From: Candidatus Mediterraneibacter avicola
Lineage (GTDB): Bacteria > Bacillota > Clostridia > Lachnospirales > Lachnospiraceae
Direction: 5' to 3'
Length of the DNA stretch: 64,000 nt
NCBI GenBank assembly: GCA_019115385.1
Contig: DXDR01000050.1
Location: 1-64,000 of the forward strand
Shown: positions 16,649-26,875 of the stretch, piece after piece
Numbering within the stretch: position 1 is the first letter of the stretch
Layout: every line of letters begins with the position of its first letter
Notes under the pieces: generated by a model
Told to the model about the DNA's origin: nothing
Databases searched by the model: none
The model's input: the letters and a program-made list of their open reading frames with translations, nothing else
Position numbers and translations under genes: made by a program

Positions 16649-18388
16649 ATGGCATTTGATGGAATTGTCGTGGCAAATCTTGTCCACGAGCTGCGCGGGC
16701 AGCTGTTAAACGGAAGGATCGCAAGGATTGCGCAGCCGGAAGCCGATGAACTGCTTCTGACGGTCAAAACACCGGAAGGCCAGAGACGGCTCCTGATCTC
16801 TGCCAACGCCTCCCTGCCGCTGATCTATCTGACAGATACAAATAAACCTTCTCCCCTGACTGCGCCAAATTTCTGCATGCTTCTGCGCAAGCATATCGCG
16901 AACGGCCGGATCACTGACATCTCCCAGCCAAAGCTGGAGCGGATCATCCGCTTTACGATCGAACATCTGGACGAACTGGGAGATCTGTGCCGGAAGATAC
17001 TGATCGTGGAAATTATGGGAAAGCACAGCAATATCATCTTCTGCGGGGAAGACGGAAAGATCATCGACAGCATTAAGCATGTTCCGGCGCAGATGAGCTC
17101 TGTCCGTGAAGTGCTTCCCGGAAGGGAATATTTTATCCCTGACACCATGCACAAGGCCGACCCGCTTTCCGTAACCCGGGAGGATTTTACCCGGCTTCTG
17201 ACAGAGAAGCCTCTCCCACTCTCCAAAGCAGTCTACACAAGCTTTACGGGCATCAGTCCTGTCGCTGCGGAAGAAATCTGTTGTCTGGCGGGAATGGACT
17301 CTTCTGTACCGGCAAAAGAATATTCGGAGGATATCCTCTTTCACCTGTTTCATCAGTTTGAGATTTATTTCTCCGCAGTAAAAGAAAAAAAATTTACCCC
17401 GCTGATCTACTTTAACGGGCAGGAACCGCAGGAGTTCGCCTCCCTGCCTCTCACACATTTTTCCATGTACACAGCCCGCAGGTATGACTCCATATCCGAG
17501 GTTCTGAGAACCTTCTACGCCACCCGCAGCCAGCTTGGCCGGATCCGCCAGAAATCTGCGGATATCCGTCATATCGTACAGACCGCCCTGGAGCGCAACC
17601 GCAAAAAATACGACCTCCAGCTGCGCCAGCTAAAAGATACTGAAAACCGGGAAAAATATCGAATCTACGGGGAGCTGATCAACGCCTACGGCTACAACGT
17701 GCCCGAGGGAGCAAAACAGCTGGAAGCGCTCAACTACTACACAGGCGAGACAGTCGCCATTCCCCTGGATCCCACCCGGACGCCCCAGGAGAACGCTCAG
17801 AGGTATTTTTCCAGATACAACAAGCAGAAACGTACCTTTGAAGCGCTCTCTGAGCTTTCCCGGGAGACTCTGGACGATATCACCTATCTGGAATCCGTGC
17901 AGACCTCCCTGGATATCGCTCTCACGGAAGACGACCTGGCTCAGATCAAAGACGAACTGGCCGGCGCCGGATACATCAGGCAGAGATCCGGCAAAAAGAA
18001 GCGGCAGGCCAAAAGCGAGCCCCTCCACTACATCTCCAGCGACGGATTTCATATCTATGTGGGAAAAAACAACCTGCAGAACGAAGATCTGACTTTCCGC
18101 TTCGCCGCGGGAAACGACTGGTGGTTTCACGCCAAAAAAGCCCCCGGCTCCCATGTGATCGTAAAATCCGGCGGAGCAGAGCTCCCGGATTCTACTTTTG
18201 AGGAAGCCGGCCGGCTCGCCGCCTATTATTCCAGTCAGCGGGGAAGTGAAAAAGTAGAGGTCGACTATGTGGAAAAGAAACATGTGAAAAAGCCAAACGG
18301 CGGAAAGCCTGGATTTGTGGTATACTACACGAACTACTCTCTCGTCATCGACAGCGATATCTCCCGGATCCAACAGGCGGATCCCTGA
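16649..18388 (+). CDS. rqcH: NFACT family protein, Rqc2/RqcH homolog (ribosome quality control)
   Basis: MAFDGIVVANLVHELRGQLLNGRIARIAQP...FHIYVGKNNLQNEDLTFRFAAGNDWWFHAKKAPGSHVIVK. Confidence 0.93.
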   Translation: MAFDGIVVANLVHELRGQLLNGRIARIAQPEADELLLTVKTPEGQRRLLISANASLPLIYLTDTNKPSPLTAPNFCMLLRKHIANGRITDISQPKLERIIRFTIEHLDELGDLCRKILIVEIMGKHSNIIFCGEDGKIIDSIKHVPAQMSSVREVLPGREYFIPDTMHKADPLSVTREDFTRLLTEKPLPLSKAVYTSFTGISPVAAEEICCLAGMDSSVPAKEYSEDILFHLFHQFEIYFSAVKEKKFTPLIYFNGQEPQEFASLPLTHFSMYTARRYDSISEVLRTFYATRSQLGRIRQKSADIRHIVQTALERNRKKYDLQLRQLKDTENREKYRIYGELINAYGYNVPEGAKQLEALNYYTGETVAIPLDPTRTPQENAQRYFSRYNKQKRTFEALSELSRETLDDITYLESVQTSLDIALTEDDLAQIKDELAGAGYIRQRSGKKKRQAKSEPLHYISSDGFHIYVGKNNLQNEDLTFRFAAGNDWWFHAKKAPGSHVIVKSGGAELPDSTFEEAGRLAAYYSSQRGSEKVEVDYVEKKHVKKPNGGKPGFVVYYTNYSLVIDSDISRIQQADP

Positions 18389-18435
18389 CAGGGATCCGCT
18401 TCTAAACCGGCATCGGGCCGGCCGGCCCGGTGCGG

Positions 18436-19728
18436 TCACCGTGTACCCAGCAGGTAATCCACAAATTGCTGGGCGGTTCTTCCAGAGAGACCACCATGGG
18501 ACAGCTCCCACTTGTTCGCCTCCAGAAGGAGTTCCTCCTCAGGCATGTCTATACCGCCCTTTTTCGCCAGCACCCTCACGATTTCCTGAAACTCTTTCTT
18601 GTCCGGGGAGCCAAAATAAATCGTCACGCCGAAGCGGGCTACCAGAGAAAGTTTCTCCTGGACCGTATCGTTTGTATGAAGTTCCTCATCGCGGTCAGCC
18701 TTGTCGCGGAATGTCTCCCGGATCAGATGTCTCCGGTTCGACGTGGCGTAAATCAGCACATTTTCCGGTTTTCTCTCCAGTCCCCCCTCGATGACAGCTT
18801 TCAGATATTTATACTCGATCTCAAACTCTTCAAAAGAAAGGTCGTCCATATAGATGATAAATTTATAATTTCTGTTTTTGATCTGGGCGATCACGTCATT
18901 AAGGTCTTTGAACTGATGCTTGTACACTTCGATCATGCGGAGCCCCTGGTCGTAGTACTGGTTCAAAATGGCTTTGACAGACGAGGATTTTCCCGTCCCC
19001 GCATCCCCAAAAAGAAGACAGTTGTTTGCCCGCTTTCCTTTTACAAAAGCCTCTGTGTTGTCGATCAGTTTTTTCTTTGCGATCTCATATCCAACCAGAT
19101 CATCCAAATGTACGTGGGCGATATTTGTAATGGGCACGATCTGCACCCCTGCATTCTCAGGATGTTCGACCCGGAACGCCTTATGAAGCCCCAGTTTTCC
19201 TACGCCGAACTCTTTATAGAACTGGGTCAGTTTCTCCTTAAAATCATCCACATCCGGAGCCGCTGCAAGAGCCCGGGCCAGATCACAGATCCGGTCGCGG
19301 ATCCTGCGGTTAAACACCCGGCCTCCCCCTCTTACGTTCTGATAGGCTGCCAGGAGATTAAGGCATCCCGCATCCAGGCGTTTTTCCATCACCTTAAAAT
19401 CATAGTCAAAAAGTTCCTTGAATATTGCAAAATCATGGCGGGCGATCTCATTGATGCTGCCCTCCACATCCCCCACGATCTCGCAGGATGTACTGTATGC
19501 GTTCTCATGGCTTGCCAGAAGGAAAGTCAGGTATGTATGCCACAGATTTCCCTCGAAGCCATGGCTGACGGAAAGTTCCAGCAGCCGATTGACACACTCA
19601 AAAAGCAGGCTTCTCAGATCCTCCCGGTTGTAGTATTCACTTTCGTAGTTTTCCATAAGAAATGTCATATCATTAAGGATCCCGCCGAAATCCATATTTT
19701 TGTACAACATAAGTTCATTGGTGCGCAT
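18436..19728 (-). CDS. DUF815-type AAA ATPase
   Basis: LLFGDAGTGKSSSVKAILNQYYDQGLRMIEVYK...FIIYMDDLSFEEFEIEYKYLKAVIEGG...IYATSNRRHLIRETF; start re-assigned to MRTNEL. Confidence 0.88.
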   Translation of the reverse strand: MRTNELMLYKNMDFGGILNDMTFLMENYESEYYNREDLRSLLFECVNRLLELSVSHGFEGNLWHTYLTFLLASHENAYSTSCEIVGDVEGSINEIARHDFAIFKELFDYDFKVMEKRLDAGCLNLLAAYQNVRGGGRVFNRRIRDRICDLARALAAAPDVDDFKEKLTQFYKEFGVGKLGLHKAFRVEHPENAGVQIVPITNIAHVHLDDLVGYEIAKKKLIDNTEAFVKGKRANNCLLFGDAGTGKSSSVKAILNQYYDQGLRMIEVYKHQFKDLNDVIAQIKNRNYKFIIYMDDLSFEEFEIEYKYLKAVIEGGLERKPENVLIYATSNRRHLIRETFRDKADRDEELHTNDTVQEKLSLVARFGVTIYFGSPDKKEFQEIVRVLAKKGGIDMPEEELLLEANKWELSHGGLSGRTAQQFVDYLLGTR

Positions 19729-19774
19729 TGCTCTTCCTCCAGTCTTTTTTTCACGTCCCCCGGACGGTGCTCCG

Positions 19775-20905
19775 TCAATAATTTCCAAGAATTTTCAGGT
19801 TTGCCGTCTCTTCCCTTAATCCGCGGATAGCATTTTTCACGGCGCCGTCCTCCATATTTCCTTCAAAATCAACAAAAAACCGGTACTCCCACTGTTTTCC
19901 CTTAATGGGACGGGATTCAATCTTCGTCATATTCAGGTCGTTATAAATAAAATGCGAGAGGATTCCGTACAGGGATCCGCTCTGGTGGGGCAGTTCAAAC
20001 CGGATGCTGATCTTGGACGCATCTTTCAAAAAAATCTTCTGGTTTGTGACCACGATAAAGCGGGTGCAGTTGTCCGGATCGTCGTTGATCCCGTCCACAA
20101 GGACAGACAGGCCGTGTACCTTTGCCGCATAGGCGCTGCACACTGCTCCCTGTGTGATATCCTGATCGTTTAATACTTTCTTTGCCGCAATGGCGGTATT
20201 TACAACACTGATCTTCTGCCAGTCTGAATGATCCTCCAGAAAACGGGAGGTCTGCATCAGCGCCTCTGCTTTAGAGTACACTCTCTGTATATCGCTAAGC
20301 CCGGCCCCCGGAAGCCCGCATAATGTATGTACGACCGGCAGTATGGTCTCTGCTACGATATAATTCTCAAATTCATCCAAAAGGTCATACATCTCATTGA
20401 CCGGGCCGGCGGAAGAATTCTCGATCGGAAGGACCGCATAGTCGGCCGAGCCCTCTTCGATCGCCTCCATCGCCTCCCGGAATGTCCTGACATGGAAATT
20501 GTTTACATCCGGTCCAAAAAACTGATGCATGGCCGCCTGGCTGTATGCACCCTCCGTCCCCTGGAATACGACTCTGGCATTTTTTTTGTCCAGATCATCC
20601 ACCTGAATAAACGGCAGTCTGCCCAGCGCTCCCGCCGATACAAGCTGCTGGTACTGAAGCTTCCGGCTCATGGACATAAGCTGCTGGTAAACTTCCCGGA
20701 TTCCCTTGCGGTTAAACTCCCCCTTCACCTTTGAGGCCACATCTGCAAGCTTCTCCTTCTCCCGCTGCCTGTCAAAGACTTTCTTACCTGATTTTATTTT
20801 ATATTCTCCGACCTGGGCACAGATCTCCATTCTTTTTTCGTAAAGTTCTGCGATCCTATCGTCGATCTGGTCTAGCTGTTCTCTTAATTCCGCCAGTTCC
20901 GCCAT
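19775..20905 (-). CDS. pheA: bifunctional chorismate mutase/prephenate dehydratase
   Basis: AELREQLDQIDDRIAELYEKRM; VVFQGTEGAYSQAAMHQFFG; C-terminal ACT domain (SGSLYGILSHFIYNDLNMTKIESRPIKGKQWEYRFFVDFEG). Confidence 0.95.
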   Translation of the reverse strand: MAELAELREQLDQIDDRIAELYEKRMEICAQVGEYKIKSGKKVFDRQREKEKLADVASKVKGEFNRKGIREVYQQLMSMSRKLQYQQLVSAGALGRLPFIQVDDLDKKNARVVFQGTEGAYSQAAMHQFFGPDVNNFHVRTFREAMEAIEEGSADYAVLPIENSSAGPVNEMYDLLDEFENYIVAETILPVVHTLCGLPGAGLSDIQRVYSKAEALMQTSRFLEDHSDWQKISVVNTAIAAKKVLNDQDITQGAVCSAYAAKVHGLSVLVDGINDDPDNCTRFIVVTNQKIFLKDASKISIRFELPHQSGSLYGILSHFIYNDLNMTKIESRPIKGKQWEYRFFVDFEGNMEDGAVKNAIRGLREETANLKILGNY

Positions 20906-20979
20906 TTTTCTTCTTCTCCTTTGCAAAAACTATTGTATAGTATAGCATAAATTTTACTGTTCTGATACATACTTTTCTT

Positions 20980-21378
20980 ATGATGAAAAATAAATTTATT
21001 CTCTGCGGCACCCTGGGCTGGTGCATGGAAATCATATTTACAGGACTTGGCTCACTGAAAAACAAAGAGCACTCCCTGACTGCCCACACCTCAATATGGA
21101 TGTTCCCCATCTACGGAATGGCGTGCTTTCTCACCCCGATCTGCCGCATTCTGCAAGGGAAAAATTTTTTCATCCGGGGCAGCGTGTACACCTGCTGTAT
21201 CTTTGCAGGCGAATATCTGACCGGAAGCCTGCTTAAACGCCATAATGCCTGCCCCTGGGACTACAGTTCCTCTCCGTACAGCGTCCGCGGTCTTATCCGG
21301 CTGGACTATGCTCCTTACTGGTTCGGCGCAGGCCTGATCTTCGAAAAAATCCTCTTTCCTTCTCTCAGAAAAAAATAG
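20980..21378 (+). CDS. small membrane protein, putative ABC-transporter type IV/CmpB-like family
   Basis: 132 aa; CGTLGWCMEIIFTGLGSL...MFPIYGMACFLTPICRIL...GEYLTGSLLKRHNACPWDYS. Confidence 0.65.
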   Translation: MMKNKFILCGTLGWCMEIIFTGLGSLKNKEHSLTAHTSIWMFPIYGMACFLTPICRILQGKNFFIRGSVYTCCIFAGEYLTGSLLKRHNACPWDYSSSPYSVRGLIRLDYAPYWFGAGLIFEKILFPSLRKK

Positions 21379-21431
21379 CAGGTGGGTGTTGAAAAAGCCT
21401 CCGTTTTAGTATATGATTAGATGGAATCTAG

Positions 21432-21456
21432 GGCAGGTCTTTTTGGGACCTGCCTG
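21432..21456 (+). other. hairpin in the leader of the nitroreductase-pyrBI region
   Basis: gggcaggtctttttgggacctgcct, near-perfect stem without a following T-run. Confidence 0.35.
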
Positions 21457-21479
21457 TCTAAAGAAAGGGAGGTACGCAC

Positions 21480-22016
21480 ATGACTGTTACTGAATGCATT
21501 GAAACCCGCAGAAGTATCCGTAAATACAGGCCTGACCCGGTAGATCATTCTCTTCTTGAATCGACCATCGCGCTGGCCTCTTATTCCCCTTCCTGGAAAA
21601 ACACTCAGATCACACGTTACACTGCAGTTGAAGATTCTTCTCTTCTTGAGGAAATTGCAGACCGTTATACCCCGGAATACAACGCAAATATTATCCGTCA
21701 GGCGCCCATGCTGATCGCCGTCACCTTTATAAAAGGAAGATGCGGCTTTGAGCGGGACGGCTCTTTTTCCACGAAAAAGAAAGACCGCTGGCAGATGTTT
21801 GACGTCGGGGCCGCCTGCCAGACATTCTGTCTCGCAGCAAAGGACAAAGGCCTGGGGACGGTGATCATGGGAATTTTTGACGAGGACGGCATCTCAGAGC
21901 TGTTACATATTCCAAAGGAGCAGGAACTTGGCGCCCTGATCGCCATCGGATATCCGGATATTGATCCTGCGGCTCCAAAGAGAAAAAGCGTAGAAGAATT
22001 ACTTCAGTACAGATAA
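21480..22016 (+). CDS. nitroreductase family protein
   Basis: MTVTECIETRRSIRKYRPDPVDHSLLESTIALASYSPSWKNTQ...ALIAIGYPDIDP. Confidence 0.93.
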   Translation: MTVTECIETRRSIRKYRPDPVDHSLLESTIALASYSPSWKNTQITRYTAVEDSSLLEEIADRYTPEYNANIIRQAPMLIAVTFIKGRCGFERDGSFSTKKKDRWQMFDVGAACQTFCLAAKDKGLGTVIMGIFDEDGISELLHIPKEQELGALIAIGYPDIDPAAPKRKSVEELLQYR

Positions 22017-22058
22017 GATAAACCAGCGCCCAGAGCGCTTATTTCAAGGAGGTTATTT

Positions 22059-22979
22059 ATGAGACATTTGATGAGCCCGCTGGATTTTTCAGTGGAAGAG
22101 CTTGAAAAACTTCTGGATCTTGCCCAGGACATTGAGGCAAACCGGGAAAAGTATGCACACGCCTGCGAGGGAAAGAAACTGGCCACATTATTCTACGAGC
22201 CCAGCACGCGCACCCGCTTGAGCCATGAGGCAGCTATGCTCAACCTTGGCGGAAGCGTTCTCGGTTTTTCTTCTGCAGACTCCAGCTCCGCTTCCAAAGG
22301 CGAGAGTGTATCCGATACAATCCGCACTGTCTCCTGCTATGCGGATATCTGCGCCATGAGACACCCGAAAGAAGGCGCGCCTATGGTTGCATGCCAGCAC
22401 TCCTCCATCCCGGTTATCAATGCCGGAGACGGCGGTCATCAGCATCCGACCCAGACCCTGACAGACCTTCTCACGATCCGCAGCCTGAAAGGCCGCCTGA
22501 ACAATATGACGATCGGTCTGTGCGGAGACCTGAAATTCGGACGCACCGTTCACTCTCTGATCAACGCGCTCGTGCGCTATGAAGGCATCCGTTTTGTTCT
22601 GATCTCACCGGAAGAGCTGAGGCTCCCGGAGTATATCCGCCACGACGTGCTGGACAAAAATCAGATTCCCTATGAAGAAGTCGTACGCCTGGAAGACGCA
22701 ATGCCCTCCCTGGACATCCTCTATATGACAAGAGTCCAGAAGGAACGTTTCTTCAACGAAGAAGATTATGTGCGTATGAAAGATTTCTATATTCTGGATA
22801 AAGAAAAAATGAAGCTGGCTCCGGAAGATATGTATGTCCTCCACCCGCTCCCCAGAGTAAATGAGATTTCCGTCGAAGTTGACAGCGATCCCCGCGCGGC
22901 ATATTTCCGCCAGGTACAGTACGGCGTATATGTGCGCATGGCGCTGATCCTGACATTGCTGGATATACACGTAGATTAA
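22059..22979 (+). CDS. pyrB: aspartate carbamoyltransferase catalytic subunit
   Basis: [55 protein letters not shown]. Confidence 0.97.
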   Translation: MRHLMSPLDFSVEELEKLLDLAQDIEANREKYAHACEGKKLATLFYEPSTRTRLSHEAAMLNLGGSVLGFSSADSSSASKGESVSDTIRTVSCYADICAMRHPKEGAPMVACQHSSIPVINAGDGGHQHPTQTLTDLLTIRSLKGRLNNMTIGLCGDLKFGRTVHSLINALVRYEGIRFVLISPEELRLPEYIRHDVLDKNQIPYEEVVRLEDAMPSLDILYMTRVQKERFFNEEDYVRMKDFYILDKEKMKLAPEDMYVLHPLPRVNEISVEVDSDPRAAYFRQVQYGVYVRMALILTLLDIHVD

Positions 22980-23000
22980 ATAAGAGAAAAGGAGTAAAAC

Positions 23001-23444
23001 ATGGTAGAAAATACATTGAACGTAGGACGCATCTCCGAAGGTTTCGTTCTGGACCACATTGAGGCCGGAAAAAGCATGGATATCTATAAATACCTTCATC
23101 TGGATAAACTGGACTGCTGTGTAGCCATCATTAAAAATGCGCAGAGCAGCAAAATGGGAAAGAAGGATATCATCAAGATTGAATGCCCCATTGATTTTAT
23201 GGATCTGGATATCCTCGGATTTATCGACCATAATATCACTGTCAATATTATCGAAAACGCTGAGATCGTGGAGAAAAAAGAACTGAAGCTCCCCAAAGAG
23301 ATCAAAAACGTTATCCGGTGCAAGAACCCCAGATGCATCACCTCCATCGAACAGGAGCTGGATCATATCTTCGTCCTGACTGATGAGGAAAATCAGGTGT
23401 ACCGGTGCAAATACTGCGAAGAAAAGTACCGCAGGAGAAGATAA
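23001..23444 (+). CDS. pyrI: aspartate carbamoyltransferase regulatory subunit
   Basis: VGRISEGFVLDHIEAGKSMDIYKYL; zinc-binding CKNPRCITSIEQELDHIFVLTDEENQVYRCKYCEE. Confidence 0.96.
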   Translation: MVENTLNVGRISEGFVLDHIEAGKSMDIYKYLHLDKLDCCVAIIKNAQSSKMGKKDIIKIECPIDFMDLDILGFIDHNITVNIIENAEIVEKKELKLPKEIKNVIRCKNPRCITSIEQELDHIFVLTDEENQVYRCKYCEEKYRRRR

Positions 23445-23462
23445 ATTCGTGTTTTCATTTGT

Positions 23463-23496
23463 GAGAAGGGACGCCGGAAAAATGGCGTCCCTTCTC
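23463..23496. terminator. bidirectional hairpin terminator between pyrI and DAHP synthase
   Basis: gagaagggacgccggaaaaatggcgtcccttctc. Confidence 0.75.
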
Positions 23497-23503
23497 ATAT
23501 CTG

Positions 23504-24535
23504 TCAGCATTCCTCCGCGATCTTATAGATCAGTCTCTCTGTATCTTCCCATCCAAGACATGGATCTGTGATCGATTTCCCGTACACACGGTTCTCTGAG
23601 ATCTTCTGACATCCTTCCTCGATATAACTCTCGATCATAACTCCCTTGACCAGCTTTTTCAGTGACGGATTGTAGTTTCTGCTGTGGAGCACTTCGCTCA
23701 CAATACGGATCTGTTCGCGGAACTGTTTGTTGGAATTTGAGTGGTTTGCATCTACGATGGCCGCGGGATTCTTTAAGTCACGCTGCTCATATGCGTCGAG
23801 CAGACGTACAAGATCCTCGTAATGATAGTTCGGAATGCATGTGCCATATTTGTCCACACCGCCTCGTAAGATCACATGAGCCAGATCGTTTCCGTCTGTA
23901 GTCACGTCCATTCCCCGGTAGATAAATGTATGAGAGTTCTGCGCCGCCACGACGGAATTCAGCATAACAGAAAAATCACCGCTGGTCGGGTTCTTCATTC
24001 CCACCGGGATATCCATGCCGCTTGCAGTCAGACGGTGCTGCTGGTTTTCCACCGACCGGGCGCCGATTGCCTCATAGGAAAGGATATCGTCCAGATAGCT
24101 TCTGTTTTCCGGGTAGAGCATCTCATCTGCCGCTGTCAGGCCGCTCTCTTCGATAGCCCGGGTATGCATTTTGCGAATCGCAATGATCCCGGCCAGAAGA
24201 TCCGGCGCCTGGTCAGGCTCCGGCTGATGAAGCATTCCTTTATATCCTTCCCCGGTGGTACGCGGCTTGTTTGTATAGATTCTCGGAATGATCATAAGCC
24301 GGTCAGAAACTTTCTCATTTACTTCTGCCAGCCGGTTCACATACTCGCAGACGGCATCTTCATTATCTGCCGAGCAAGGGCCTGTGATCACTACAAATTT
24401 ATCTGATCTTCCCGTAAAAATATCCCGGATCTCCCGATCTCTTTTCTCTTTGATCTTCACAATAGTATCTGAGAGCGGGTATTCCGCTTTCAGATCTGCC
24501 GGCAAAGGCAGATGCGCATTTATTTTCATTCCCAT
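23504..24535 (-). CDS. 3-deoxy-7-phosphoheptulonate synthase (AroF/G/H type)
   Basis: FVVITGPCSADNEDAVCEYVNRLAEV; IPRIYTNKPRTTGEGYKGMLHQP; AAIVDANHSNSNKQFREQ. Confidence 0.95.
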   Translation of the reverse strand: MGMKINAHLPLPADLKAEYPLSDTIVKIKEKRDREIRDIFTGRSDKFVVITGPCSADNEDAVCEYVNRLAEVNEKVSDRLMIIPRIYTNKPRTTGEGYKGMLHQPEPDQAPDLLAGIIAIRKMHTRAIEESGLTAADEMLYPENRSYLDDILSYEAIGARSVENQQHRLTASGMDIPVGMKNPTSGDFSVMLNSVVAAQNSHTFIYRGMDVTTDGNDLAHVILRGGVDKYGTCIPNYHYEDLVRLLDAYEQRDLKNPAAIVDANHSNSNKQFREQIRIVSEVLHSRNYNPSLKKLVKGVMIESYIEEGCQKISENRVYGKSITDPCLGWEDTERLIYKIAEEC

Positions 24536-24663
24536 CTTTTCTGTCTCCTGTCAAAAATATACCGGCATTCTGCACTTTTTGTTCAAAGGCAGGCGCTGCC
24601 GGTCTTGTCATACATCATTATCCTTTCTTTGTATGGAAAGGGTAAATCTGCTCTGTTCAAAAA

Positions 24664-25019
24664 TGTGTTAAGCAGGACGATAAGCCGGGTTATGTCGTTG
24701 GACAATCATCTATCTAGGCACAGCGTCACCGCTGTGCTCGAGCGACCAACCTGAAGCGTGACGGGCCGCCACACTGCTTCTATCCGGTCTTGCTTCGGAT
24801 GGGGTTTACATGTGCCCCTGCTGTTACCAGCAGGGCGGTAGTCTCTTACACTGCCTTTCCACCCTTACCGGGAGAATCCCGGCGGTTTATTTCTGTTGCA
24901 CTGGCCTTGGAGTCACCTCCACCGGACGTTATCCGGCATCCTGCCCTGTGAAGCCCGGACTTTCCTCGTCTGCGGCCTTTCGGCACATACAGCCGCGATT
25001 GTCTGTCCTACTTAACACA
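24664..25019 (-). ncRNA. rnpB: RNase P RNA (class A-like)
   Basis: minus strand contains gaggaaagtccgggc... and ...gataagccgggttatgtcg-complement hallmark regions; terminal P1 stem tgtgttaagcaggac/gtcctacttaacaca closes the molecule. Confidence 0.93.
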
Positions 25020-25038
25020 GATTTTTATTATACTATCT

Positions 25039-25512
25039 TCAGACGCCCTCGTCAACGACCAGTTCTTCTCCGTCGGCGGCCGTAGTCGCCAGTTCATCGC
25101 AGCGTTCATTCTGGGGGTGTCCGTCATGCCCTTTCACCCAGTGAAAAGAGACCTTGTGAGGCTCCTTTGCCTGAAGAAGCCGTTTCCACAGATCTACATT
25201 TTTTACCGGTTCATTTTTCCCTCTTTTCCAGCCTTTTTTGATCCAGTTGTCTACCCAGTGCTGGTTAAATGCATTGACAACGTACTGGGAATCAGAATAA
25301 ATTTCCACCGTGCAGGGACGGTTCAAGGCTTCCAGACCCGCGATCACTGCCATCAGCTCCATCCGGTTGTTGGTCGTACGCACATAGCCCTGCGAGATTT
25401 CCTTTACATGGAGATTCCCTCCCATATCCACATATTCCAGAACCGCGCCGTATCCTCCCGGCCCGTCTGGATTTCCCCGGGCTGCTCCGTCTGTATAAAT
25501 TTTCACAAGCAT
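25039..25512 (-). CDS. rnhA: ribonuclease HI
   Basis: [27 protein letters not shown]...[16 protein letters not shown]...[12 protein letters not shown]...[18 protein letters not shown]. Confidence 0.96.
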   Translation of the reverse strand: MLVKIYTDGAARGNPDGPGGYGAVLEYVDMGGNLHVKEISQGYVRTTNNRMELMAVIAGLEALNRPCTVEIYSDSQYVVNAFNQHWVDNWIKKGWKRGKNEPVKNVDLWKRLLQAKEPHKVSFHWVKGHDGHPQNERCDELATTAADGEELVVDEGV

Positions 25513-25580
25513 ATTTTGTCCTTTCTGTCTGCTCTGTTTCTTGTTTTTCAGCAGGAAAGGAGCGTCCTTTCTGCGGTTTC

Positions 25581-26270
25581 TCACTCTTCCAGCAGAAAAG
25601 GCTGCCCCTCCCGTTCGATCCTGACTATTCTGTCCTGATACTCTTTTGTACACTTTTCCAGCATAAGCCGGTCAAATATATCATAGGTTCCCCAGAAATG
25701 CATGGGGAACACTCTCTTTGTATCCGTCCGCTTCATAAAGCAGTCCAGCCCCCAGCAGTACTGCTCTCCCAGCCGCGGATCCACCGGCACGAAAGCCACG
25801 TCAATTTTTTCTTTCTGGAGTTTGTTGACCTCTGACTGGTAAGAGCGGCGCATCATTTTATTGTACTCCTCCGGCTCGCCTTCCCAGTGCCACCAGTTCA
25901 GATCTCCCGCATGGTAAATGGTCCGGTCTTTATCTTTCACAAGAAAAGCCACCCCTTCATCATTTGAGCGGAGAGTTCTGATCTGAAGGCCCAGAGTCTC
26001 CACGTTCTCATTTGGCCGTACAGACAGGATGTCTTCCTCCTGCGGAGCGGAAATATCAGAAGAAAGGATATACCGGATTTCTCCAAATTTCTCCCGCAGA
26101 CGAAAAATCTCTTTCCCGTAATGATCATAATGTGCATGGCTCACAAAGACACACATCTTTTTATCTGGATCCATCTCCGGCAGTTCTCCTTTGTAATAGT
26201 CAAAAAGGAGATACATGTCATCTGTTTCCGTCAGAAAACCGCTGTGCCCCAGAAATGTTACTTTCATCAT
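25581..26270 (-). CDS. MBL-fold metallohydrolase
   Basis: [27 protein letters not shown]...[16 protein letters not shown]...[12 protein letters not shown]. Confidence 0.92.
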   Translation of the reverse strand: MMKVTFLGHSGFLTETDDMYLLFDYYKGELPEMDPDKKMCVFVSHAHYDHYGKEIFRLREKFGEIRYILSSDISAPQEEDILSVRPNENVETLGLQIRTLRSNDEGVAFLVKDKDRTIYHAGDLNWWHWEGEPEEYNKMMRRSYQSEVNKLQKEKIDVAFVPVDPRLGEQYCWGLDCFMKRTDTKRVFPMHFWGTYDIFDRLMLEKCTKEYQDRIVRIEREGQPFLLEE

Positions 26271-26734
26271 AGACTGATCGCCTCCACGACCTGAACCACC
26301 TCAGAAAGGATATATTCCATGTCTTCCTTGGCTGTCTTTGCGCTCTCCGGCAGGTTGATCAGAAGCGTTTTTTTCCGGATGCCTGCTGCCGACCGGTCCA
26401 GGATCACTTTTTTAGAATAGCGGATGTTGTACGCCCTCAAAGCCTCCGGTATCCCCGGCAGAAGCCTGTCCGCCACATCCATCAGTGCATCCGGCGCACA
26501 GTCCTCCTCCGAATATTCCACAGCTCCCGTAGTAAGGATAAGATCTACGGCAGATGCATCGGAAAGCTGGCGCATCACCTCGGCTGTCATTGCCCTGTCG
26601 TTAGGCAGGACCCCTGCCGCCTTCACCTGAAATCCCACCTGCTCAAGCATCCGCTTCAGCGCCGTCGCCGCCGCGCTTTCCGCCTTTGCCTTATAAATGC
26701 CCGTATCGATTGTAAATATTGCTGCTCTCATCAT
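26267..26734 (-). CDS. MoaB/MogA-like molybdopterin-binding fold protein, divergent
   Basis: 155 aa; RAAIFTIDTGIYKAKAESAAATALKRMLEQVGFQV...LPNDRAMTAEVMRQL...VDLILTTGAVEYSEEDCAPDALMDVADRLLPGIPEALR. Confidence 0.75.
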   Translation of the reverse strand: MMRAAIFTIDTGIYKAKAESAAATALKRMLEQVGFQVKAAGVLPNDRAMTAEVMRQLSDASAVDLILTTGAVEYSEEDCAPDALMDVADRLLPGIPEALRAYNIRYSKKVILDRSAAGIRKKTLLINLPESAKTAKEDMEYILSEVVQVVEAISL

Positions 26735-26875
26735 AAGTACCCCTTTCTATTCTCTTATACTCTGCCCTGCATACCGCTCCTCTGCGGACTTCTCTGCTCC
26801 ATCTGTCTTCCTGCCGCCTGCCGTGTATGCTTTCCCTGCTGTCTTCGGCCGCCTGAACCTGCCCGCAAGACTGTC

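Noticed and set aside
18430-19830. 466-aa plus-strand ORF opposite the DUF815 ATPase
   Set aside because: Shadow ORF from codon bias; the minus-strand frame has clear ATPase motifs.
24810-25085. 91-aa ORF in the rnpB region
   Set aside because: Lies within RNase P RNA, which explains the conservation-like structure.
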